DNA of 64,000 nt from Henckelia pumila (taxonomy: Eukaryota > Streptophyta > Magnoliopsida > Lamiales > Gesneriaceae): positions 3,906,001 through 3,970,000 of the forward strand of contig NW_027331831.1 of the NCBI RefSeq assembly GCF_033568475.1. The letters are read 5' to 3'. Below are positions 49,771-61,902 of the stretch, in pieces (the stretch's first letter is position 1; every line of letters begins with the position of its first letter). The notes beneath the pieces are model-generated. The model ran no database searches. It was not told where the DNA came from and saw nothing but the letters and a program-made list of their open reading frames with translations. The position numbers and the translations under genes were made by a program.

Positions 49771-50559
49771 GACACCAGTGTGTTTGAAATGAAGGATTTC
49801 AATGAGACTTGATGGGATTCAGAATTACAAATACCATTTTAGTGTTTGATAAAATAAGATTTCAAAATGTGATTGGTATTTGATGAGATTTCTAAATGAA
49901 ATTCTTATGAAATTAGTCGAATTTCATAGGATTTCATAGGATTTGAGTTTTAAAAATTATAATAAAATTTTTAAAAATTATATTTATTTAACTTAATTGT
50001 AGATTTCAAGTTTTCTTTGCAAATTTTACAAAATATCACTTATCTAAAAAATTATATTATCAATTCACACTACTCTATTTTTCTTATCAAACACAAAACG
50101 GAATTTCAATTCCAAGAATAACATGTTGATTAGAAGTAATAATAAATGATTGTAGCGGAAAATATTTCGTGTTGCGTGTGTCAAATTTACTTATATATAT
50201 AATCATTTAAGGTTTCTAAAATTTAACATATATTATTATTTGGTATTATACCATAAAATTCTAATCGACCGTCCGATTGATCGATTGAATCGTTTTTAAG
50301 GGTAACTCGTTCGATTATGAAAACATCGACGGTGGTTAATGTTATAGTTTGTTGGTCAATAATAATAAACATAGAATAAATGGTATCTTATAAGAGACGT
50401 TTAAAATAAATTCATAAAACCCTAATGCTTAACCCCCTTCATTACACTGTCCGTACATTGTCGCAAAAATTAGATTCCAGACCAATCAACCACTGATTTT
50501 CATTTTGAAATCTGTAATCGATTCGATTCTCCAGTTCACACCTTAGTGTTCGATTCCGA
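49771..50559 (+). promoter_or_regulatory. Upstream region and 5' UTR of the AHL gene
   Basis: AT-rich to about 50430, then more mixed. The last 100 bp before the ATG at 50560 read like a 5' UTR (pyrimidine-rich, no upstream ATG in the final 50 bp). No TATA box was assigned with confidence. Confidence 0.35.
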
Positions 50560-53500
50560 ATGGATTCACAAGATTCGTCTGCGCCGCCGCCTCACCACCT
50601 CCACCACCATCCTCAACCACCGCCACCTGCCGTTTTCTTGGGCCAACACCCGGGCAACAACTCGTACCCACTTCACAATACCAACAATTCTGCTGCCGTG
50701 AGCCACCAACAGCAAAACCCTCGATTTCCCTTCAATTCTATGGCTGCTGCACCGGCGCCGAAGCCACTAGATCATAATTACTCTGATGGGTCTCCTTCTG
50801 CTGGCGGTGGAGGGTTCAGCATTGAGCCAGCTAGAAAGAAAAGGGGACGGCCTAGGAAGTATTCACCTGATAACAGCATTGGATTGGGTCTGTCCCCGGC
50901 ACCTGCTAACCAGATTTCCTCAACCGTGGGCCACGTGGATTCTAGCGGTGGCGGGGCTACTCAGTCCTCGGAGACAGCGGCCAAGCGAAACCGCGGACGG
51001 CCTCCTGGTTCGGTGAAAAAACAGTTGGATGCTCTAGGTACTACCTTTTACCCGCTCTTTTGACAGGTTTATTTATTATTTATATATAGTGTAATTCTGC
51101 GAGTATTTTTAGGGCGAAAGATGCATCTTTTGGATACCCACAAAAAAAAAAGTCTCTTTAGGATTACAACTAGCTCATCTAGCAGCCAGGGCGATGACCA
51201 GCAGATTTTTCTCAAAATTTTTTTTTCTTTATTATGTTGTCTAGAAATGTGTTACATTCAAATACTTTTAGCACTTTAGTTTCGCCCATAGACCAGTTTC
51301 TTGGATCATTTCTATACTGTTGCATGTGTTTGCCTCAAGTTTTGCTGTCAAGGGTGATTGAAATTAATGTAAAGGGCGATTCTAATGTTTAACTTTCGAT
51401 GGGCAGGATCACCTGGAGTTGGTTTTACGCCTCATGTGATTATGGTAGCAGTGGGCGAGGTGAATTAATTGTGCTTTCATTATTGTTGTTACAGAAAAAA
51501 AACTAAAAAAATCATGTCAAGAGTTCATAACATGTCAAAAGCCATCACCCGTTTGGTTTAAAAATACCCAACCCATTTTCATCCCTCGGGCCCTGCTTTA
51601 TGTACTGTTTTTCTTTGGAAATGAAGTGTTAGAAATTGAGAATTTTTTTAACAAATATACTTTTCTAATCATAATTCATCTTGTATTTAAATAAGTCGAA
51701 CAGAAAATAGTTGAAGTCATAATAGGCAAACAATAAAAAAAGTTTAATTTCAATCATAATCACGTGATTCACGTCTCAGTCTTGCACTGAACTAAAAATT
51801 ATATTATTCATAACATGCAGGGGGCCAAATCTTCCTTCGTTTCTGAATTATAATCTCACTCTCTATTTCATCAATCAAATAAAACATGTTATTATTTGGC
51901 TATCACTATTACTCATGCTATTCAATCACTTCAACAATCACATTCTAATTTTTCTATACACAATCGTATCCTCAAACTAAACGGAACCTTAGGAGATTAG
52001 AAATTCTCATCGTTATTAATGCATTTGTTAAAAATGTTGTCGTGCTTTCTGGGTGCAAGCAACAAAGGTTAAATCTATTGCTTTCTATTTGATGTTAACG
52101 CCTGCTTGTTTGCTGCATATTTCCTTTTGGATGGTTGATCATTTTGTTTAATTGCTTGAATGAATGGCATAATTTCTCCTATTTTACATATTTAAGAGAC
52201 CATGGCATGTTTCTTAGATTTCTATTCACGAATATGAATTTTTGTAACGCATTGTACTTTATCTATGATTGGATATAAAGCAATTGACGGTAAAATTATA
52301 GTAATTAAAGTGCAACATGCATTAAAGTGCTCAAGTGTCACGGAGCTTCAAGAGCATAGCAAGTGCACGCTTTACGGAAATAAATCACTACGAAAATGTA
52401 AATAAATTCAAAACTCTTTTAAAATGTGATCATTGATGCATGAAATATCAAATATCGAAGTCATCAACATCTTTGTCTTCGAAATCTACATCACCATCTT
52501 CATCATGTGAGGGCAGAGGCGACCACGAGGGAAGAGACTATAGGGGTTGACCATTTTTTAAAGTAAAACAGAGGATAAAAGAGCGATTTCTCCTCTTCCA
52601 GAAGTTAACAAAAAAATTTGCTTCTTCTTTGAAGCACACTTGAATGCAAAGTGCGAAAGTGCACGATTCAAGGAAGTGATGTGCTTTAGCGCGGACATCA
52701 TGCGCTTTTGACAACTATGTGTAAACTGAATGTCTGAATGTTAAGATATAGAAAACCAAATAAATTATGATCTGGAGTCTTGGACTTGTAAAGGCTTGGA
52801 ATATCTAGAATTTTGGAGTTATGCAACCCCTAGTCAAATCCATGTCATCCTTTTGCAATGACAGTGCTGTGTAAGAGGGGGCAAGTTAGTTAAACTTGTC
52901 CCTCTTTTTCTCCTATTTTAGAAACGAAAAAGTGATCTGAGATCTTCAAAAAAATATGTGCTGGAAGGGAAGATCGAAGAACATGCACAAATACGAAACA
53001 CGCAAGATCGAAGCTGCGGTGCGGCTGCTCAAACCCCTTGTTCACTACGGAATCTGAATATGCAGTCCATAAAAAAGTAACATATGTTTTAAGGTAGCGA
53101 TTTTGGAACTGAAGCTTCTGAAAGTCATAGAGATTTCGTATGTTGTTTATGGGAAACAAACTTATATCTCTCGAGATGATGTTATTGAAGATCTATGATT
53201 GGATACTTCCAACCAAAAGACATGGTCAATCAATAGGATAAATAAAGGGAAGATCATACAGAAGTCTATAGCCATGCTTTAGTGTGTTTTTTAGTTAGAG
53301 CAAGCATTGCATCCATTGTGGTAAAACACTAGTGGAATGTGCAAATCACACATCCCGACACATTGAAATAATTATAAGAAAATTATGAGAGAAGGAATGA
53401 CCTTTTTAGGGTTGGGAACTGCAAGATTTTTTATTTTTAAATTCAACTATTTTTCTCCAAAATTTAATATTTGTTTATATATTGATGATATTATGAGTGA

Positions 53501-54214
53501 GCAAATATTCGGCTAAACCGAATGACCGATTGGACTGATATCATTCGGAATTCGGTTAATTCAGAATTTTGGTTTTCATATTTTAAAAAATGCAATCGGT
53601 TTATTTGGTTCGGTTTCGGGTTTTTTTCCCATAAAAATTTGGTTACACCGAATAAACCAATTTTGTTTTTTTTTAATAAAATCAATTTGTTATATGGCCC
53701 AATAAATTTAGTTGTTGTTGGGCCTTATCTTGGGTCAAACCATTTCATTCTACATGCCTTCTCTATTTTGCCGTAATTTTTCTATCGTGTCAGTTTTACC
53801 ATCTCCTTCACCACTCTTGTATAAATACACAATGGTTTTTTTCTTATGCCTTTCAAATATTTATTGACAGAAGAAAGTTTTTTGTATTTTGGATTAACTA
53901 TATTTCTCAATCTATGAAGAAAGCAACAACTGCAAATTCCGTTCTAGTTATGCTTGTTTGAGAAATGGAAACCCAGGTTTAATGTTGTAAGTTCTGTCAC
54001 ATTTTCGTTACCCAGGTTTAATGTTGTAAGTTCTGTCACATTTTCGTTCTTCCTTAGTTATATATATATACAGGAACGATCACTTGCACCCTAGGGTGCA
54101 GAATTTTTCGTGTTCGATCACTAAAACCCGGTACCGGGTTTTAGTGTTTTTTTTTACACTAAAACCCGGTAGTCGCACACGAAAAATCCTGCACCCTAGG
54201 GTGCAGGTGATCAA

Positions 54215-54248
<34 letters not shown>

Positions 54249-57200
54249 GGTGTATTTTGCAATACTAATTTTATAAGCATGAAAGAAAATTTTCGACAGT
54301 GAGAATGAATTGCTCACAAATCGTGGTGTGGTATATCTTAAATTAATATAATAATACTAATAATATATGGAATTAAAATCGGTTGGAGAAATGCAAATTT
54401 ATGTTTTAGTTAGATTGGTTTAATATGGTTTTGGAAGATGATGGCAGTGTATGCATCTCTCTTGTTAACTTTATTTTTTTTAAATTTTTGCCTTTCCCCC
54501 CCTGAAAACTCTCGATTTTGATCCAGTTCGGTTTGTTCGGTTTTTTTTATTGAAAACTTCGGTCAGTTCTGTTTGGTGGAAAATTATTTCGGTACATCGG
54601 TTTTGGCTAATTCGGTTCAGTTGGTTCGGTTCTCACCGAATGCTCACCCCTAGATGATATTATCTTTGAATAATGAGCCAATTGTCCGAGCTCGCTCGTA
54701 CTTTTATCTTGAATTTCATTCCGAGCAAAAATGTTCGCTCAAAGTTGATTTCGTTTAAAATTGTTGTCTTCTGGTAAGTAATGGCATCGACAATACCAGT
54801 TTTTAGTTCAGCTGAGCTCATAAATGGTCCCGATTATGTTTGCGGTTTGGGGATATGCCAGCTTTAACATGTATATTGTACTTTTGCATTAGCTAAGTGA
54901 AATCACCTTACTTTACACATGGTTTATTTGTAATAGAGATTAAGGAAAAAAGTGAGCTTGAAATTTGGTGTCTTGGAATCAGAGTTAGAAGAGTTGATAG
55001 TCCTAACATAATTCCTACATAATTTTATGGATTAAGATAGTGATTTGAAACAACTTTTATAGGATGCAAGAGTTGTAGTTTTTGTTACCTGATAGCCTCA
55101 ATCTCCATTTTGTTTTCCCCACAAGCTGAGATAAGCTACTGCAACATCGCAGTAATTCATCTGTCTAGTTTTTACCCTATTCGGTATTTGGTTTATGAAG
55201 TGAAGTTCAAATTAACATTTGGAACAAACTATAAAGGGTTTGTTGTACTTCATCCTGGAGACTGCGTTTGCCTACTGATTAGTGCTTTCCTTATTTTTAT
55301 GTCTAGCCATGAATCTCTTAACATAACCTTGAACACAAGTACATAACTGAGAAGATTTTGCTTTCAATCATCGTTACCTCTCTCCATCTTAGTGCATAAA
55401 TAGCAATTATAGTTCATTATACGTGAAAGAATAAATGATTATTTTTCAATTTGTAATTTTAGAAATAGAGTTTTCCAGCCATTTTATGAGACGATTTATC
55501 ACAGATTTTGTTATTATGGTTGCCAAATTACCAATGATTTTGTTCTAGGTTTCAAGGATTTGCCAGAAAGAAATAATATGCGCTGAATACATGGTCCTAT
55601 TTTTCATAAACATTTTGTTTCTTAAATACCATCGGGTCCTTTAATTAAGCAGCCTTTTAAGAACAAATGGCCTAGGGGGAAAAATACTTCTTTGGTATTT
55701 AAAGGAACACAACATAATTGAAAGTTGCGTTTGAGAGAGGGTGGAGATTTCTCACATTCAATTTGCGGATGATACATTGTTTTTTTGTTAAGGAATCTGA
55801 ACAGTTGCGTTTTTTTTGGTGGAAATTCTGAAATCATTTTGTCAAATGTCAGGACTGAAGATTAATTTAGAGGAGTGTCTTGATGGGGCTTAATTGTGAA
55901 GAAGAAGAGGTGGTTGACTTGGTGGCAGAAATCGGTTGTGGGAGAGATTCTTGGCCTATTAAATACTTGGGGATTTCGTTGGGAGGTAATTGACTGTAAT
56001 TATCGTTTTGGGAACCGGTTTTGTCTAAGATGTCAAAGAAATTAGCAAGTTGGAAGAAGACATTTTTGTACAGAGGGGGTAGACCGACATTAATTTCAGC
56101 ATTGTTGAATGCTTTGCCGATGTATTTCATGTCTGTGTTTAGAGTACCGAAAGGTGTAGCGGATGTTATGGAAAATATCATGAGATATTTTCTTTGGGAA
56201 GGAGCTGACGGGGATTCTCATGGTCATTGGGTGGCTTGGGATAAGGTCTGTATACCGAAAGAAAAAGACGGTCTCGGTATTGGGAAAATTGGAAGGAATA
56301 GGGGGAAAGTGGTGGAGATTTTCACATGAGATAGAGGCATTGTGGAGAAAAGTTATTATGAGCAAGTACGGGATGCAAGATAGTGGATGGGATGCGGGGC
56401 TGGTTAGCATCGTCACATTTAGAAGCCCTTGGAAGTGTATCTCCAGAGCTTACCCGGTTTTCATCTAGTTGGTGAGAGCAGTGCTCAAAGTGGGTATCAT
56501 TTTAAGCTTTTGGGAAGACAGGTGGTGGGGGGATTCCGCTTTCAAGGATCTTTATCCTTGTCTCTTCCAGTTATCTTCGATTCATAATTCTCCGATTTCT
56601 CGTTTTGCTCAGTTGGAAAGTCTATCCTTAAATTCGGGTGTCTCTTGGAATTTTCATTTTAGGCGGGTTTTGACGGATGTGGAAGTGGATGAGCCGGGTC
56701 TTTTGTTAGAATCCTTAGAGAAAGTTAGGTTGGATGCAGGGTTTCGGATTTTAGGAAGTGGGTGGGGGATTCTTCGGGTCTTTTCTCGGTTAAATCTTTA
56801 TATGAGTATTTTTTCCATGATAGGGATTTCCCTTCGTTCCCATTGTTTCGTGTCATTTGGAAAATACATATTCCATGGAAGGTTCAAGTTTATTAGTGGG
56901 TTGCAGTGCAAGGAATCCTTCCAATCTGTGAGACATTGCAAAAGCGTAGGCCCTCTTGTTCTCTAAGTCCAAGTTGGTGTGTGCTTTGTCGGCGGGAGGT
57001 GGAGACACATGACCACATTTTCATTCATTGTTCTTTCACCAGTGGCCTTTGGTATAAAGCTGTGGTGGAGTTGGGTTTTTGTGGGTAACTCCGAGGTTGA
57101 CAAAGGATTTATTTGCGGTTGATATAGGGCGCGAGCTTGGTATGAGGGGGAGACTACTTTGGACGTTGGTGATTCATTGTATTTGCTGGCATGTTTGGCT

Positions 57201-57608
57201 GGAGAGGAACAATAGAATTTTTGAAGATAAAGCGGAATTGGGAGATGAGTTGGGAAAAGATCAAACTGGGGGCCTCTACGTGGATTAGGAATCATAAAGA
57301 TTGAGCTAGGTTTTTTTACGATTCTAGATTTAGTCCGAGATTAGAGTGATATATCTTGTCGATATTTAGTGGGTACTAAAGGTTCCATCTGCGGATATCT
57401 TATCCGCTTTTTGTAATTATCACATGATCCTTCTTATATATATATATAGAGGACATTTTTCAGCTTCCCAACAATATTCCCCACCTCGTCCCCGACCACC
57501 GGTGTTTTAGTTGTTTTTTTTTTGATTTTTCGCATAACTAAAACACGTTAACGAGTTTTAGTGGTCGGGGATGAGTTGTGCATCATAGGTTGGGCAGCTG
57601 AAAAATTT

Positions 57609-57648
<40 letters not shown>

Positions 57649-60600
57649 GATCTCATTTTTTATCTAAAAAAAACCATAATTGAAAAAGCAAGCATGATAT
57701 ATACAATTACTTTACATTGCATGGAATAAAATTTGTGCAGTGTGAGATGCTATGCTTAGATAGCTTTCAACCTTTTGTATCTGCATCACTTTCCAATTCC
57801 ACACGAACCTTCTGCGTTGAGAAAGAAATAATAGTTTCCACTTTTTTTTTGGGTGTACTCAGGATATAGCTTCAAAAATCATGGCATTCTCTCAGCAGGG
57901 ACCACGTACAGTTTGCATTCTATCTGCTAATGGCTCCATCAGCAATGTGACGCTTCGCCAACCAGCAATGTCTGGTGGCACAGTAACATATGAGGTGTGT
58001 GACATTTAATTTCTTCTTGGTGTGACATAAAAGATTGCGGTGTTAGATCTATGCATTGTATTTTGGGGAAAACATATTATTTGGACAAATTTGGGTATTT
58101 TGGTTTGAAAAATAGAAGATTGCTTTTTAATTATTATTATTTTGCTATGTAGGTTTGTTGGATATGAAATTTTTCGGATGATTTGTTTTGTTAATTTTCC
58201 CAAAAACTTATCCTTCACCACTCGAGGGTTGTGTGATGAGCCTCAATGAATTGTGATCTCTAGCCACCACCTATCATTTTCTCTGTTAGTGACCATTGGT
58301 TGAATAAGTTGAGAGGAATGAAGCAATCACCAAGTCTTGTCTTGGCCAAAAATTGTTTTATTAATTTCATGAACTCTTTGAGATGAAAGTTGTACCATCA
58401 TTTATTTCTGGTAATGTCTAAAATTGAATCATAATGAATTGCTCATGTTCTTTACTATGATTAATTGTTGTCTAGGTCTAAAAGAAGACGAATTTATTGT
58501 TTAAATGCAAATGTTTTTAACTTTGAACAATTTTAGGACAAATCTTGTGACGTGTTTTTAGGACAAAAATCTCGTGACGTGTGTTTAGGACAAAAATCTT
58601 GTGACGTGTTAGCACTCACGGAGGATACTCCTGTTTCTTTATTTTTACAGATAACTACTAAAAGTTTGGGTATGTGTGTTTGGTGAAGTACAAGTTGGAG
58701 GCCTTTGAAATTCAAAGGAGATTATTTATTAATTAGTGGGAAGAAGTATAATATAATTTACACCTAATGGATTAACTCAATACTCAATCATTTTCTTTCA
58801 GATTATCTTAAAGAGAATGATATTATTTCTCCTGATGACCCCATCTGACGCACTAATTGATTAAGATAACTGAGAGAATGAAATGGACCTTGTGGCTATG
58901 ATGAGTTTCATTGCACTCCCGGTCTTGTTTTGGGGGTTGTGTGTTTGAAATTCGGAAGAACTCATTTGATGAATTCAGCACCTTAGAGACACTGAAGTGC
59001 ACTTCACATGAGAATGGTTTGGGAAGCTATCCACATGATTGTTTTAGAGTTTGGGGTATTGTTACCCACGTGAAGTGGATAGTGGGATAGATTAATAGGT
59101 ATTTGTGTTGCTTTGTGGAATATTTGGAGTCTATTACTTACCTCATCTTTTGGAGCAAAAGGTACTTGGTTTGTGGAATGCCACATTATCGTAGAAATTA
59201 TTTTTATTTTTTTAGTGTTGGTAGTGCAATGAATCTTCAAGAGGTATCAGTCAGAAACCACAACCACTATGATTGTTGTTCCTGCTAGCCAATTGGGCAG
59301 TTTGGTCCCCCAAGGAGATACAAAAGGGTTTTGAGACTGCGGGAATGATATGGTGTATGCCAATAGCCAGGATGAACTTGACCATCTATATGATCCTAAG
59401 ACTTTCATGGAAACATTATGGCTCAATATCATGGATCTGAAATGGAAATTTATATACTCAACAAAGTATGGGCTTTGGTAGATCCATATCAGAGAGTTGT
59501 TCAAATTGGATGCAAGTGGATCTATTAGTGAAAACTTGTAGCAGATGTAATGGTGGCGCTAGATAAAGATTGATTGGTGGCAAGTGGTTAGTTTAAAGGT
59601 AAGGTGTTGACTATGAGTAATTTACACTGGTTATGATGCTACAGCGTTAGAAGATTTTGTTAGTTATATTGGCAGACTTCACACTATGACTATGATAAAT
59701 GACAAATGGATGTGAAGACCTTTTCCTTAATAATGATATCGATTGAGACATGTACATAAAACTCCAGTATTTCTGGATCTAACTGTGAAATGCATTTTTA
59801 GCGTTTCAACTTTCAAGTATCTTCAGTCTATGGACAGTCCTTCGAACAGACTTTAGATGTGTACTCAACTGTGGAAGCAGTTAGTTGCTTGTCATCGAGA
59901 ACATTTACGGGAAGCCTTTTCTATTATTGACCTTTCTAGGGCTATCCATTTGATCATTTGAGTCTTATTCCACTTGTACAGAGGTCACATCAACTCTCAC
60001 TAGCAAAAAACCCTCGAAAGACCATTTCAAAAGTGATGAAGGGGGTGGCTACAGGGTATTCTCAACAATATAGAACATTCACTGGGTATTCTTCAACAAT
60101 ATAGAACATTCGTAATCTTCCATCGTTGGTGTTCTGTATGAACCTCCCAATCGATTTGTTATATTTTTCTTTGGTCCCTGATAACTTCTCAAAGCTGAAT
60201 AATAAAGTTTTTTGATGAAAAACGTCTTTTGTTCGTCCTTTTTATTTGGAGTGGTGAAGTTAGTTTCTTCAACAAAAAAATAAAGAAAAGAAAACAAGAA
60301 AAAAAAAGCAAAAAAACAAAAAAACAAAAAAAACGAGAGTACTATTAAGGGCTCAACGTAAGGATGCTGTAGTTTCTTTTCAGTTAATCTTGACAACGGT
60401 ACTCGACTATTCCGTGCTTAATGGTGTCTTCATCTGTTTGCAGGGTCGATTTGAGATAATATCATTGTCAGGTTCTTTCCTGCTGTCGGATACTTCTGGT
60501 AACCGAAATCGGACTGGTGGTCTGAGTGTGTCGCTGGCTGGTTCAGATGGCAGGGTATTGGGTGGCGGAGTAGCAGGAATTCTCAAAGCTGCATCATCAG

Positions 60601-61278
60601 TGCAGGTAATGTTTAACCAGGTCTTTCTTACCTCTCTAGTCCCTCATAGGGTGCGAGAGCCAGAGTCATGTACGCATGGGGTGTTTCATTCACGGTTTTC
60701 TTTACACAGTTAAAAATCTTATGATACATGGTGATACATTTATTACTTTATCAGCCATTAATATCAGACATTGAAATTCCAAACAGTTTATTACAGTTCA
60801 TAGTTTTATATGTTTTATCTGGACCCAACTAGTTTGGGTCTAAGACTTACACAACGATAATGATATTGCCGATATGTTTATGCATCAGATTATTTTCCAT
60901 CAAGTGCATTACGTTTTACCAGAACAGTAACAATTTTAGTTACCCGTCCCGTAGGCATCACGTCTTGAACTTATTCCATAATTATTATTAAGCTATTTTC
61001 TTTACCAGGTTGTGGTAGGCAGTTTCATTGCAGATGGTAAGAAATCCAAGTCAGCATTGTCTTCTCCACCACAAGCACATATGCTAAATTTTGGCACCTC
61101 AGCAGCCGGGGTTAGCCCTGCTTCCCCTGGTGCTTCGAGCGAGTCTGCTGAAGAGAACGACGACAGTCCTCTAAATCGTGGCTCAGGACCTTACGGCGCT
61201 ACTGGCCAACCAATGCAGAACGTGTCGATGTATTCTTCAATGGGTTGGCCAAACTCAATCAAAATGCACCCTAATTAA
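50560..61278 (+). CDS. AHL: AT-hook motif nuclear-localized protein, AHL10-like (5 exons, 364 aa)
   Basis: DNA-binding architectural regulator of plant chromatin. Exons 50560-51037, 51407-51459, 57863-57994, 60444-60605, 61009-61278; GT-AG throughout, frame continuous, 1095 bp. The N-terminus is Pro/His/Gln-rich. Two AT-hooks follow: RKKRGRPRKY (about 92-101, RGRP core) and KRNRGRPPGS (about 142-151). Then comes the PPC/DUF296 domain (about 163-292) with GFTPHVIMVAVGED, FSQQGPRTVCILSANG, GRFEIISLSGSF and VVVGSFIADG. The GRFEII box is the PPC surface known to mediate AHL partner contacts. Two hooks put it in the Type-II, intron-containing (clade B) group; the C-terminal SMGWPNSIK-type tail suggests AHL10 relatives, a family-level guess. 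Intron 2 is 6.4 kb and intron 3 is 2.4 kb, both filled with transposon remains; the exons are intact. Confidence 0.95.
53492..54653. mobile_element. hAT-like MITE (about 1.16 kb) in AHL intron 2
   Basis: Left gagtgagcaaatattcggc and right ccgaatgctcaccccta are roughly inverted. Subterminal regions are rich in ttcggttcgg/ccgaat. It contains the hairpin MITE at 54072-54217 and a 39-bp tandem duplication (53971-54009, 54010-54048; acccaggtttaatgttgtaa). Confidence 0.55.
54072..54217. mobile_element. Hairpin MITE with nested palindromes (AHL intron 2)
   Basis: Arms of 35 bp at 54078-54112 and 54178-54212 (gatcacttgcaccctagggt... and complement) with few mismatches. Inside, 54119-54146 is a perfect 28-bp palindrome centred on cccggtaccggg, and part of it is repeated again from 54156. 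It is flanked by (TA)n. Confidence 0.8.
55727..57430 (+). pseudogene. 5'-truncated LINE in AHL intron 2 (sense)
   Basis: L1-type ORF2 remnant. HIQFADDT (RT box) lies near 55755 and then several frames are used: 56021-56329 ([17 protein letters not shown], thumb), 56469-56966, and a zf-RVT segment WCVLCRREVETHDHIFIHC near 56985-57040, then RNNRIFEDK. Multiple frameshifts and stops are present. It is closely related in domain order and wording to the LINE in LON2 intron 12. The 3' end is about 57430, at a (TA)n tract. Confidence 0.85.
57448..57615. mobile_element. Hairpin MITE (168 bp), AHL intron 2
   Basis: Arms agaggacatttttcagct (57448-) and agctgaaaaattttctct (to 57615). Inner inverted pairs: cgtccccgaccac with gtggtcggggatg, and actaaaac with gttttagt. 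It is flanked by (TA)n on both sides, directly after the LINE. The layout parallels the hairpin at 54072. Confidence 0.75.
58535..58612. repeat. Three tandem copies of a 27-bp unit (AHL intron 3)
   Basis: aggacaaaaatctcgtgacg and two near-identical neighbours with gtgttt spacers. A further short duplication, gggtattcttcaacaatata, sits at about 60055-60110. Confidence 0.85.
59430..59830 (+). pseudogene. Decayed Ty1-copia reverse transcriptase fragment (AHL intron 3)
   Basis: Broken frames contain VWALVDPY, IGCKWIY and, after stops and shifts, QMDVKT: successive landmarks of the copia RVT_2 domain in the right order and spacing. No LTRs were recognised. The surrounding intron (57995-60443) is otherwise unassigned, with an A-rich tract at 60269-60335. 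Confidence 0.6.
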
Positions 61279-61556
61279 CCTCACATATTCTGCGGCGGGG
61301 CATGCGCATGTGTGGATTTCTAGATTACGATTAGAGGTTGGTTGTAATTGCTAACAGAGTATAGGACGGATGGTTTCTCTATCCTAGATTGGATTTTCTT
61401 TAGATGCTTATTTATTTTTCTTGTTGTTTAGCTTAGCCTTTGGTAGATCTGCTTGTTCTCTGACGGATTCAGACGTGCTAATCTATTCTATGCTATGGCT
61501 TGGCCTATTATAAATTGGTCCAGGTTGGGCTCGGGTTATCTCCACTTTTTTAGTAA

Positions 61557-61902
61557 CTAGTAAAGGTCACATGCGATACACATCGCACGTGGGAACATTT
61601 TTTGTCGTCGATAAACGTTGTTAAATAAATTAATTGAGATGAGAAGATATTAACACGCAGTTAATAAATGATTTTCATGGTAATAATATATATTTTTGGA
61701 AAAATACCTATTACATGTTTTAGTGATGTAATCAATATAATCTTCGACATTGTAACTAATAAAAATATTTGTAAAATTTTTGAATAATGTAACACTTGCA
61801 GTTTGAATGTTTGTATTGTTTACGGCCATGATTATTTTACATCCACATTAACAGTTTAAAATAAGACATTATCAATAATTCATTTAAGCTTATAAATATA
61901 AG
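61557..61902 (-). mobile_element. Helitron 3' terminus, cut by the Copia insertion
   Basis: On the minus strand: hairpin cacgtgcgat-gtgt-atcgcatgtg, spacer acctttA, then CTAG (61557-61560) followed by T, the textbook Helitron 3' end. No 5' TC end was found before the Copia LTR at 61903, so the element is probably truncated. It begins 280 bp after the AHL stop codon. Confidence 0.75.

Noticed and set aside
60390-60713. 107-codon open frame as a separate gene
   Set aside because: It is AHL exon 4 (60444-60605) with intron read-through on both sides.
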